A DNA stretch of 64,000 bases from Granulimonas faecalis. GTDB taxonomy: Bacteria; Actinomycetota; Coriobacteriia; Coriobacteriales; Atopobiaceae. How positions within the stretch are numbered: position 1 is the stretch's first letter; every line of letters starts with the position of its first letter. Below are positions 26,937 through 36,563 of the stretch, one piece after another. The DNA is taken from contig NZ_BQKC01000001.1 in assembly GCF_022834715.1 (NCBI RefSeq), forward strand, positions 532,501-596,500, given 5' to 3'. The translations under genes were made by a program, and so were the position numbers. Below the pieces are notes generated by a model, which made no database searches, was not told the DNA's origin, and saw nothing but the letters and a program-made list of their open reading frames with translations.

Positions 26937-27727
26937 TGGACGTCTGCGTGCTCATGAAGGCGGTCCCCGCCTCCACCGAGGTCTCCATGGACCCGGTGAC
27001 CCACACCATCGTGCGCGACGGCGGCGACGCCGTCTGGAACCCCTTCGACACCGCGGCCCTGGAGCTGGCCCTCCGCCTCAAGGACGGCTGCGGCGCCACG
27101 GTGACGGTGCTCTCCATGGGCATCCCGGCCACCGCCGCCCTGCTTCGCGACGCCGTGGCCCGGGGCGCCGACCGCTGCCTGCTGCTGTCCGACCGCGCCT
27201 TCGCCGGCAGCGACACCCTCGCCACGTCCTACGCCCTCACGCTCGGGCTCCGGGCGCTCGGCGGCTTCGACCTCGTGCTCTGCGGCAAGATGGCCGTGGA
27301 CGGCGACACCGCGCAGATCGGCCCGGAGGTGGCCGAGGCCCTGGGCGTGCCCTGTGTCTCGGCCGTGGGGTCGCTCTCCGTGGGCGCCGGCCGCGCCACC
27401 TGCACGGCGGTCTCCGACGGCGTGCGCCGCACCGTGAGGGTGCCGCTGCCCTGCGTGCTCACGGTCGAGAAGGCCGCGGCCGATCTCCGGATGCCCTCCG
27501 TCGAGGGCGTGCTCGCGGCCGAGGGCCGGCCCGTGCCCGTGATGGGTGCGGCCGAGGCGGGGGCCGACCCGGCCCGCTGCGGCCTCGACGGCTCGCCCAC
27601 CCAGGTGGCCTCCTGCACCGTGCCCGAGACCTCGTCGTCCTGCGTGGTCGTGGAGGGCGCCCCGGCCGAGGCCGCGGCGCGCCTGTGCGACCTCCTCGCC
27701 CACGTCCTGGAAGGAGCGGCCTCATGA
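26936..27727 (+). CDS. etfB: Electron transfer flavoprotein beta subunit
   Basis: 263 residues. MDVCVLMKAVPASTEVSMDP, then NPFDTAALELALRLKDGCGA and LVLCGKMAVDGDTAQIGPEV are EtfB signatures (the last is the typical GKQAIDGD-like nucleotide loop). GTG at 26936 overlaps the dehydrogenase stop and ATGA links it to etfA, so the three subunits are made together. In bifurcating Etf proteins this subunit holds the bifurcating FAD; residues specific to that were not verified here. Confidence 0.92.
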   Translation: MDVCVLMKAVPASTEVSMDPVTHTIVRDGGDAVWNPFDTAALELALRLKDGCGATVTVLSMGIPATAALLRDAVARGADRCLLLSDRAFAGSDTLATSYALTLGLRALGGFDLVLCGKMAVDGDTAQIGPEVAEALGVPCVSAVGSLSVGAGRATCTAVSDGVRRTVRVPLPCVLTVEKAAADLRMPSVEGVLAAEGRPVPVMGAAEAGADPARCGLDGSPTQVASCTVPETSSSCVVVEGAPAEAAARLCDLLAHVLEGAAS

Positions 27728-28920
27728 GCGGCCTCGTCGTGGATGCCGACCTCTGCGTGGGATGCGGGCGCTGCGTGCGCGTGTGCGCCAACGACGGCAT
27801 CGAGGTGGTCGACCGTCTCGCCCGGGTGCTCCCGGGGTGCGTCTCGTGCGGCATGTGCGTGGACGCCTGCCCCGTGGGCGCCCTCGAGATGGTGCGCGAG
27901 GGCACCGGCGCGGACCTCTCGCAGTGGTCGGGCGTGCTCGTGGTGGCCCAGACCGACGCCGACGGCGCGCCGCTTCCCGTGGCGAGCGAGCTCGTGGGCG
28001 TGGGCCGCGGCCTGGCCGACGCCCGAGGCTGCGCGCTCAGGGTCCTCGTGCTGGCGCCGGGCACCCACGGCTGTGCCTGCACCGGCGGGTTCTCCGGGCT
28101 CGGGGCCGACGGCGCGGACGAGGTGCTCGTGTCCCGCAGCCCGCGCTTCGGCGCCCGCGACTGCGCCGCCATGGCCGCCACGGTGGCCGCCGCCGTGGGG
28201 GCCACCAAGCCCGAGGCCGTGCTCTTCGGCGCCACGGACCTCGGCCGCGAGCTCGCGCCGCGCGTGGCGCAGCGCTTGGGCTGCGGCCTGACGGCCGACT
28301 GCACGGGGCTGGCTGTGGACTCTGAGACGGGCCTCCTGCTCCAGACGCGCCCGGCCTTCGGCGGCAACCTCATGGCCACCATCGTCTCGCCCGAGGCGCG
28401 GCCCCAGATGGCCACGGTGCGCCCGGGCGTCTTCGCGGCCCCGGAGCGCGACGCCTCGCGGGTGTGCACCGTCTACGAGATGCCGCCCGCGCCGTGCGAC
28501 GTGGCGGCGCCGGAGGTGCTCGCCGAGGAGCCCGCCGACGACGGCACCTCCATCGCGGCGTGCGACGTGCTCGTGGTGGTGGGGCGCGGCATCCGCGACA
28601 AGAAGTCGCTCGCCGTGGCCCGTCGCCTGGCCGACGCCCTCGGCGCCGGTCTGGGCTGTACGCGTCCCGTGGTGGAGGCCGGGTGGCTCGACCACGGCTG
28701 CCAGGTGGGTCAGACCGGCGTCTCCGTGGCGCCCCGGCTGCTCGTGAGCCTCGGTGTGTCCGGCGCCGTGCAGCACCTCGCCGGCATCTCCGGCGCCGGC
28801 TGCGTGGTGGCCGTGAACGAGGACCCGGAGGCGCCGATCCTCGCGGCGGCGGACTACGCCGTGGTGGGGGACTGCCGCGAAGTGGCCCGAGCCTGGGCGG
28901 AAGCGTTGGAAAACCGGTAA
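27724..28920 (+). CDS. etfA: Electron transfer flavoprotein alpha subunit with N-terminal ferredoxin domain
   Basis: 398 residues. Residues 1-60 form a 2[4Fe-4S] ferredoxin domain with CVGCGRCVRVC and CVSCGMCVDACP. The Etf-alpha domain follows, and the C-terminal FAD domain shows VVVGRGIRDKKSLAVARRLA, GCQVGQTGVSVAPRLLVSLG and GISGAGCVVAVNEDPEAPI. The ferredoxin extension is the feature of LctC, which supports a ferredoxin-linked lactate dehydrogenase. ATG at 27724 overlaps the etfB stop. Confidence 0.93.
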   Translation: MSGLVVDADLCVGCGRCVRVCANDGIEVVDRLARVLPGCVSCGMCVDACPVGALEMVREGTGADLSQWSGVLVVAQTDADGAPLPVASELVGVGRGLADARGCALRVLVLAPGTHGCACTGGFSGLGADGADEVLVSRSPRFGARDCAAMAATVAAAVGATKPEAVLFGATDLGRELAPRVAQRLGCGLTADCTGLAVDSETGLLLQTRPAFGGNLMATIVSPEARPQMATVRPGVFAAPERDASRVCTVYEMPPAPCDVAAPEVLAEEPADDGTSIAACDVLVVVGRGIRDKKSLAVARRLADALGAGLGCTRPVVEAGWLDHGCQVGQTGVSVAPRLLVSLGVSGAVQHLAGISGAGCVVAVNEDPEAPILAAADYAVVGDCREVARAWAEALENR

Positions 28921-28940
28921 CCGGTTGGCGCTCCCAAATC

Positions 28941-28954
28941 AGAACAGATGTTCT
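28941..28954 (+). promoter_or_regulatory. Probable LexA/SOS box
   Basis: AGAACAGATGTTCT contains GAAC-AGAT-GTTC, fitting the Gram-positive LexA core GAAC-RNRY-GTTC exactly, with 6-bp inverted arms (AGAACA/TGTTCT). The last T starts TATCAT (28954-28959), a good -10 box, so LexA bound here would block the promoter of the 63-residue gene at 28993. Confidence 0.6.
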
Positions 28955-28992
28955 ATCATGGGTTCCCCGGTGACGAGAGAGGGGAGCATTCC

Positions 28993-29184
28993 ATGGTGGA
29001 GCGGATCGAGGGTGCTGGCAAGGTCGCGACCGTCGTCGAGGTGGACAAGGACGTCTGGCGCGCACAGCTGGTGGGCGCCAAGGCGAGCGTGGACTTTGCC
29101 ACCGCGGCCAAGGCCCGCCTGTGGGCGAGCCTGGCGTGCGGGCTGTTCTCGTCGCCGAGGGAGGCCGCGGCGGCGACGGCGTGA
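28993..29184 (+). CDS. Small protein of unknown function behind an SOS-type promoter
   Basis: 63 residues, not recognised. It starts MVERIEGAGKVATVVEVDKD, has a central WRAQLVGAKASVDFATAAKA stretch and a possible amphipathic helix (ARLWASLACGLFSS) before an alanine-rich end. No clear signal peptide or membrane helix. ATG at 28993 follows AGAGAGGGGAGCATTCC. The LexA-like site 39 bases upstream suggests DNA-damage induction; small SOS proteins are often cell-division inhibitors, but no similarity to SulA, YneA or DivS was seen. Convergent with the DUF89 gene. Codon use is like its neighbours, supporting a real gene. Confidence 0.6.
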   Translation: MVERIEGAGKVATVVEVDKDVWRAQLVGAKASVDFATAAKARLWASLACGLFSSPREAAAATA

Positions 29185-29216
29185 GGGGTGGGATGGCGCC
29201 CGTTGCGGCGGCCGGC

Positions 29217-30098
29217 CTACACCCGGTTCTCCAGGCAGAGGAGGCCGCCCATGGGGACGCCCAGGACGTCGGCGATGTGCTGGCACTTGGCCATAAACAG
29301 GAAGTAGAGCCGGTCGTGGAGGCGGCCGTAGAGGGTCTCGAAGTTGCCCTGCCCCTTGGAGACCACGAGGTCGGCCATCTCCACCAGGTGCCTGAACTCC
29401 GGCGAGAGCGAGCCGTCGAGCAGGGTGCCCGCGCCGTAGTCGGCGTCGCCGTTGGTCATGAGGTCGGCCACCTCGTCCATGCCGGCCGCCAGGGCCTCGT
29501 CCATGGTGAGGTCGTTGAGGATGACGTTGTTGCGCACCACGTAGACCATGCGAGCCGACGGGTTCAGGCGGTGCAGGGTCTCGATGAGGATGCGGTCGAG
29601 GGCCGACTCCCCGCAGTTGTCGGCGAGAAAGACGATAGTGCGGGCCGTGGAGGCGCGCTCGATGAGCGAGGGGGAGTCGTCTCGGGCGAACGCGAGGGAC
29701 GGCACGGAGTCCAGGAGCTCGGCCACGCGGTCCTCGGTGAAGCCCATCGGCGTGCCCACGTCGATGAGGTTGCCGGCCACGGCAAAGCGGACCGCGAGGG
29801 GCGCGGGGTCGTCGGAGGCCTCCACGACGGAGCGGATGCGCGGGGCAAGCGATGTGGTGAGCCGCTCGAAGGTGGACTTGACCTCGGCGTAGGGGTCGGG
29901 TCCCACGGCGTCGACGAGGTCCGCCCACACCTCGCTCATGGCGTAGGGCGCGCGGGAGATGTCGTTGTCGGAGGGGAAGTGCGCGATGAGCGTGAGGGCG
30001 CGGTCGTGAAGGCGGTGGCACCCTTCCTCGTCCACGCCGGCCGCCTTGGCGATCTTGGCGGCATTGTTGGCAACGCACTCGCGGCATCGGTCGTACAC
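29217..30098 (-). CDS. DUF89/ARMT1-type damage-control phosphatase
   Basis: 293 residues. MYDRCRECVANNAAKIAKAA at the N terminus, TIVFLADNCGESALDRILIE in the middle and ADLVVSKGQGNFETLYGRLH toward the C terminus are signatures of DUF89 proteins. Members are metal-dependent phosphatases that hydrolyse damaged sugar-phosphate or related metabolites; D and N in DNCGE are expected metal ligands. The N-terminal CxxC pattern is typical of the bacterial subgroup. Start GTG at 30098 with CTGGAGG upstream. An inverted repeat lies 18-42 bases before it. Confidence 0.82.
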   Translation of the reverse strand: MYDRCRECVANNAAKIAKAAGVDEEGCHRLHDRALTLIAHFPSDNDISRAPYAMSEVWADLVDAVGPDPYAEVKSTFERLTTSLAPRIRSVVEASDDPAPLAVRFAVAGNLIDVGTPMGFTEDRVAELLDSVPSLAFARDDSPSLIERASTARTIVFLADNCGESALDRILIETLHRLNPSARMVYVVRNNVILNDLTMDEALAAGMDEVADLMTNGDADYGAGTLLDGSLSPEFRHLVEMADLVVSKGQGNFETLYGRLHDRLYFLFMAKCQHIADVLGVPMGGLLCLENRV

Positions 30099-30115
30099 GG
30101 CGAACCTCCAGCTAG

Positions 30116-30140
30116 TAGAATCTGACCGCCACCGATTCTA
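30116..30140 (-). promoter_or_regulatory. Inverted repeat TAGAATC-N11-GATTCTA upstream of the DUF89 gene
   Basis: Perfect 7-bp arms (30116-30122 and 30134-30140) flank an 11-base spacer just upstream of the DUF89 gene, in the divergent gap with the FKBP lipoprotein. Placement fits an operator or a promoter element; the regulator is unknown. Confidence 0.4.
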
Positions 30141-30284
30141 CCGCCGGGTCGTCGCGTTTTGGCTCCTTGTGCTTTTTCAGCCCGTTTGTGGAGGGGAGCG
30201 TCGACGCGGTAGGCTTTTCCCGAACCATCGACCCAGACAGAATCGTCCGGCCCCATCGGCGGCCGCCACCGAGAGGACCAGTCC

Positions 30285-30848
30285 ATGACTCACACGCTGC
30301 CGCGCGCCCTCGCAGTCCTCAGCGCCTCCGCTCTCATCGCCCTCGCCGGCTGCTCCGGCCAGCCCGCCTCCCAGGACGCCGGCGACCCGCCCGCCCAGGA
30401 GGGGCAGGCCGAGGCCAAGACCGTGGCCGAGAAGGGCGACACCGTGAAAGTGAACTACCGCGGCACCCTTGACGACGGCACGCAGTTCGACAGCTCCTAC
30501 GACCGCGGCGAGCCCCTAGAGTTCACCGTCGGCGCCGGGCAGATGATCTCTGGCTTCGACGCCGCCGTGGAGGGCATGGAGGTGGGCGAGAAGAAGACCG
30601 TGCGTCTCGAGCCTGCCGACGCCTACGGCGAGCGCTCCGACGCCATGGTGACCACCTTCTCCAAGGACGACGTCCCCGACTTCGACTCCCTCGAGGTGGG
30701 CGACACCGTGACCCTTTCCACCTCCAACGGCTCCACCGTGGCCGCCGCGGTGACCGAGAAGACCGACGACTCCGTCACCGTGGACGCCAACCACGAGCTT
30801 GCCGGCAAGCCCCTTACCTTCGAGATCGAGCTCGTCGAGGTGGGGTAG
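30285..30848 (+). CDS. FKBP-type peptidyl-prolyl isomerase lipoprotein
   Basis: 187 residues. A lipoprotein signal peptide ends in the lipobox LAGC, with the lipidated cysteine at 23, followed by a Ser/Pro/Asp/Glu-rich linker of about 35 residues. The SlyD-like FKBP domain then runs from TVKVNYRGTLDDGTQFDSSY to VDANHELAGKPLTFEIELVE. It acts on the outer face of the membrane, probably folding secreted proteins. It is a paralog of the cytosolic gene at 24022, with 91 of 93 identical bases at 30456-30548. The stop overlaps the sfsA start by one base. Confidence 0.9.
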   Translation: MTHTLPRALAVLSASALIALAGCSGQPASQDAGDPPAQEGQAEAKTVAEKGDTVKVNYRGTLDDGTQFDSSYDRGEPLEFTVGAGQMISGFDAAVEGMEVGEKKTVRLEPADAYGERSDAMVTTFSKDDVPDFDSLEVGDTVTLSTSNGSTVAAAVTEKTDDSVTVDANHELAGKPLTFEIELVEVG

Positions 30849-31588
30849 TGGCCGAGCCCTACCGCTTTCCCGAGCCCCTGCGCGAGGGCACCATCCTCGC
30901 CCGGCCCAACCGCTTCATCATGGACGTGGACCTCGACGGCGAGACCGTGCGGTGCCACTGCCCCGTGGTGAGCCGCATCGGCGACATCGACACCGCGGGG
31001 CTGCCCTGCTTGGTCTCGGACTCCCACAACCCCCGGCGCAAGCTCCCGCTCACCGTCGAGGCCCTCTCGCTCACGGCCCCGGGCGACCCCGGCCGCCGCT
31101 GGGTGGGCCTCAACCAGAACGCCTCCAACCGCTACGTGGAGCACTTCCTGCGGCAGGGGGCCGTACCCGGCATCGTCGACGAGCCGGTGCCCGTGCGCCG
31201 CGAGGTGCCGCTGGGCTCCTCCCGCCTGGACTTCCTCGTGGACGACTCCGTGTACCTGGAGGTCAAGACGCCCCTGCGCCAGCTGGAGTGCGCCGTCCCC
31301 GAGGGGGTGGGGCGCCTGCCGCAGCCGCCCTTCTCGTCCACCGACCGCGCCGTGCGCCACCTGCACGAGCTGGCCGACTCCCTGGCCGACCACGACCGGG
31401 CTGTGATCCTCTACTGCCTCTACTACGCCAACGACGGCTTCCACTTCTACCACGGCACCACCTACGACGAGGTCATGGCCTGCGTCGACGAGGTCCGTGC
31501 CCGTGGCGTCGAGCTCTGGCAGGCCGACTTCTCGGTGGACGCGGAGAAGGTCGACCTCGTGGGCTGCCACCCCCTCGAGGAGTGGTGA
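30848..31588 (+). CDS. sfsA: SfsA family nuclease-like protein
   Basis: 246 residues. ILARPNRFIMDVDLDG, HCPVVSRIGDIDTAGLPCLV and the LGSSRLDFLVDDSVYLEVKT motif match SfsA, whose D-ExK residues form a PD-(D/E)xK-type nuclease site. E. coli SfsA was first linked to sugar fermentation and binds DNA or RNA; its real cellular role is unclear. It starts with GTG at 30848, overlapping the upstream TAG, and is translationally coupled to the FKBP lipoprotein. Confidence 0.85.
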   Translation: MAEPYRFPEPLREGTILARPNRFIMDVDLDGETVRCHCPVVSRIGDIDTAGLPCLVSDSHNPRRKLPLTVEALSLTAPGDPGRRWVGLNQNASNRYVEHFLRQGAVPGIVDEPVPVRREVPLGSSRLDFLVDDSVYLEVKTPLRQLECAVPEGVGRLPQPPFSSTDRAVRHLHELADSLADHDRAVILYCLYYANDGFHFYHGTTYDEVMACVDEVRARGVELWQADFSVDAEKVDLVGCHPLEEW

Positions 31589-31653
31589 GGGGCCGGTTCC
31601 ACGGGAGTTTTCCGAGGGTAACTATGGTGCGCGGGGCTCACCGCGGCCTGTGG

Positions 31654-31676
31654 GGTTAACCGGTTGCGCTAAACTG
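31654..31676 (+). promoter_or_regulatory. Probable promoter region of nfnAB with AACCGGTT motif
   Basis: GGTTAACCGGTT (31654-31665) contains two overlapping palindromes, GGTTAACC and AACCGGTT, and is followed by TAAACT (31670-31675), a possible -10 box. A similar AACCGGTT with downstream GGCGCT lies at 28919-28926. No clear -35 hexamer. Confidence 0.35.
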
Positions 31677-31765
31677 AAACGCAACCGTGGATTCGGGCCA
31701 TGTGTCCGTGCCGCGCATGTCCCCATGAACCAGATGTCTGTCGAGGAGGAGAGAGGAGCCGCTGC

Positions 31766-32608
31766 ATGTTCGAAATCCTCGAGAAGACGCAGTACTCGGA
31801 GAAGGTGTTCAAATTCCGCGTACATGCGCCGCAGATGGCCAAGAAGGCCAAGGCGGGTCAGTTCTTGATGGTGCGTACGGACGAGAAGGGCGAGCGCGTG
31901 CCGTTCACCTTCGCCGACTGGAACCCCGAGGAGGGCTGGATCGAGTTCATCTTCATGGTGATCGGCAAGACCACCCAGGACCTCTCCCAGCTCCAGGCGG
32001 GCGACTCCATCCTCGACGTCACCGGCCCTCTGGGCCAGCCCACCGAGATGAAACCCGGCAACTGGTGCGTCATCGGCGGCGGCGTGGGCCTCGCCATCGC
32101 CTACCCCGTGGCCCGCGCCCTCGTGGCGGCAGGCAACAAGGTCACCGTCATCATGGGCGCCCGCACCAAGGACCTGCTCATCCTCACCGAGCAGTTCCGC
32201 GAGCTTCCCCTGGAGAACCTCATCATCACCACCGACGACGGCTCCGAGGGCGAGAAGGGCGTGGTCACCGCGCCGCTCGAGCGCCTGTGCATCGACCACG
32301 CCATCGACCAGGTCTTCGCCGTGGGGCCCGTGCCCATGATGAAGTTCTCGGCCCTCACCTGCGAGAAGTACGACATGCCCATCACGGCCAGCCTCAACCC
32401 CATCATGGTCGACGGCACCGGCATGTGCGGCTGCTGCCGCGTCACCGTGGGCGGCGAGACCAAGTTCGCCTGTGTCGACGGCCCCGACTTCGACGCCACC
32501 AAGGTCGACTGGGCCGACCTCGCCGCCCGTCAGGGCTCCTACCGCGCCGAGGAGGGCGAGGCCCTGGAGCACGCCAAGCATGAGGGGGGTTGCAAATGCC
32601 ACTCGTAA
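31766..32608 (+). CDS. nfnA: NADH-dependent ferredoxin:NADP+ oxidoreductase, subunit A
   Basis: 280 residues of the ferredoxin-NADP reductase family (dihydroorotate dehydrogenase K / sulfide dehydrogenase beta type). FRVHAPQMAKKAKAGQFLMV opens the FAD domain; GNWCVIGGGVGLAIAYPVAR is the NAD-binding loop; MCGCCRVTVGGETKFACVDG carries the [2Fe-2S] cysteines. NfnAB bifurcates electrons from NADPH to NAD+ and ferredoxin, or the reverse. ATG at 31766 follows GGAGGAGAGAGGAGCC. It overlaps nfnB by 13 bases, so the subunits are coupled. Confidence 0.9.
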   Translation: MFEILEKTQYSEKVFKFRVHAPQMAKKAKAGQFLMVRTDEKGERVPFTFADWNPEEGWIEFIFMVIGKTTQDLSQLQAGDSILDVTGPLGQPTEMKPGNWCVIGGGVGLAIAYPVARALVAAGNKVTVIMGARTKDLLILTEQFRELPLENLIITTDDGSEGEKGVVTAPLERLCIDHAIDQVFAVGPVPMMKFSALTCEKYDMPITASLNPIMVDGTGMCGCCRVTVGGETKFACVDGPDFDATKVDWADLAARQGSYRAEEGEALEHAKHEGGCKCHS

Positions 32609-34017
32609 ACGGCAAGTACCGCGCCAACAACAAGGACCCGAGGGTCCCCGCCAACGAGGTGCCGGCCGAGGTCCGCGCCAAGAACTTCGAGCCCGTGGAC
32701 ACCGGCTACACCACCGAGGACGCCATCGAGGAGGCCAACCGCTGCCTCGACTGCAAGAAGCCCCACTGCGTCGCCGGCTGCCCCGTGGGCATCGACATCC
32801 CCACCTTCATCCGTCAGATCCGCGACGAGGACTTCGCCGGCGGCCTGGCCACCATCCGCGACTCCAACATGCTCCCCTCGGTCTGCGGCCGCGTGTGCCC
32901 CCAGGAGAACCAGTGCGAGGGCAACTGCATCCTCAACAAGACCGGCAACGACCCCATCGCCATCGGCCAGCTCGAGCGCTTCCTCGGCGACATGACCGAG
33001 TCCGTGGGCGCCACGCCCCAGTGCAAGCCGGCCAACGGCAAGAAGGTGGCCGTGGTGGGCTCCGGCCCCTCCGGCATCGCCTGCGCCGGTGCGCTCGCCC
33101 GCGAGGGCTTCGACGTCACGGTGTTCGAGGCCTTCCAGACCGGCGGCGGCGTGCTCACCTACGGCATCCCCGAGTTCCGCCTCCCCAAGGCCATCGTCAA
33201 GCGTGAGATCGACGGCCTCAAGGACCTCGGCGTGAAGTTCGAGTACGACGCCGTGGTGGGCAACCTCTACGACGCCGACGAGTTCTTCAACGAGCACGGC
33301 TTCGACGCCATGTACCTGGCCGTGGGTGCCGGCCTTCCCAAGTTCCTCAACATCCCGGGCGAGAACCTCCCCGGCGTCTTCTGCGCCAACGAGTACCTCA
33401 CCCGCGTGAACCTCATGAAGGCCATGGACTTCCCCGAGTTCGACACCCCCATCAAGCACGGCAAGAACGTGGCGGTCTTCGGTGGCGGCAACGTGGCCAT
33501 GGACGCGGCGCGCACGGCCCTGCGCCTGGGCGCCGAGTCGGTGACCCTGGCCTACCGCCGCACCGAGAAGGAGATGCCCGCCCGCGTGGCCGAGCTGCAC
33601 CACGCCAAGGAGGAGGGCGTCCGCGTGCTGGAGCTCGTCTCCCCGCTGGAGTTCGAGGCCGGCGAGGACGGCTTCGTGGCCAAGGTGAAGCTCGAGCGCA
33701 TGGAGCTCGGCGAGCCCGACGACTCCGGCCGCCGCCGCCCGGTGCGCGTGGAGGGCAGCGAGTTCGAGCTGCCCTGCGACGTGGCCATCACCGCCATCGG
33801 CACCAACGCCAACCCCTTCGCCTCCAAGGCCGCCCCGGTGAAGCTCAACAAGTGGGGCTACATCGAGGCCGACGAGGACGGCCGCACGAGCGACCCGCGC
33901 GTGTGGGCCGGCGGCGACATCGTCACCGGTGCCGCCACGGTCATCCTGGCCATGGGAGCCGGCAAGCAGGCCGCCGCGTCCATGACCCAGGCCCTGCTCG
34001 GCGAGGACGCCGAGTAG
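32596..34017 (+). CDS. nfnB: NADH-dependent ferredoxin:NADP+ oxidoreductase, subunit B
   Basis: 473 residues, glutamate-synthase small-subunit (GltD) fold. N-terminal cysteines CLDCKKPHCVAGCPVG and CGRVCPQENQCEGNC bind two [4Fe-4S] clusters. The FAD loop is VAVVGSGPSGIACAGALARE and the NADPH loop VAVFGGGNVAMDAARTALRL; the C-terminal FAD contact is VWAGGDIVTGAATVI. Without a GltB partner next door and with NfnA directly upstream, NfnB is the best call rather than glutamate synthase. ATG at 32596 follows GAGGGGGG. Confidence 0.9.
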   Translation: MPLVNGKYRANNKDPRVPANEVPAEVRAKNFEPVDTGYTTEDAIEEANRCLDCKKPHCVAGCPVGIDIPTFIRQIRDEDFAGGLATIRDSNMLPSVCGRVCPQENQCEGNCILNKTGNDPIAIGQLERFLGDMTESVGATPQCKPANGKKVAVVGSGPSGIACAGALAREGFDVTVFEAFQTGGGVLTYGIPEFRLPKAIVKREIDGLKDLGVKFEYDAVVGNLYDADEFFNEHGFDAMYLAVGAGLPKFLNIPGENLPGVFCANEYLTRVNLMKAMDFPEFDTPIKHGKNVAVFGGGNVAMDAARTALRLGAESVTLAYRRTEKEMPARVAELHHAKEEGVRVLELVSPLEFEAGEDGFVAKVKLERMELGEPDDSGRRRPVRVEGSEFELPCDVAITAIGTNANPFASKAAPVKLNKWGYIEADEDGRTSDPRVWAGGDIVTGAATVILAMGAGKQAAASMTQALLGEDAE

Positions 34018-34049
34018 CTCTCGGCCCCCAAGACCCGCGCTCCATGGAG

Positions 34050-34080
34050 AAAGGGCGGTCCCGCATGGGGGCCGCCCTTT
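34050..34080. terminator. Bidirectional terminator between nfnB and the GH1 gene
   Basis: AAAGGGCGG (34050-34058) pairs with CCGCCCTTT (34072-34080). The plus strand ends in a CCTTTCC run and the minus strand in CTTTCTCC, so it can stop both convergent transcripts. Confidence 0.75.
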
Positions 34081-34112
34081 CCTGTGGGGGGTGCGTCCGG
34101 TATGCCGCCGGC

Positions 34113-36492
<2,380 letters not shown>

Positions 36493-36563
36493 GGATGGTC
36501 CTCTCGGAGAAGGCCCGGCCGGGGCCGGGCCATGGGTTTCGTCGGGCGATGGGTCGTCTCGGC

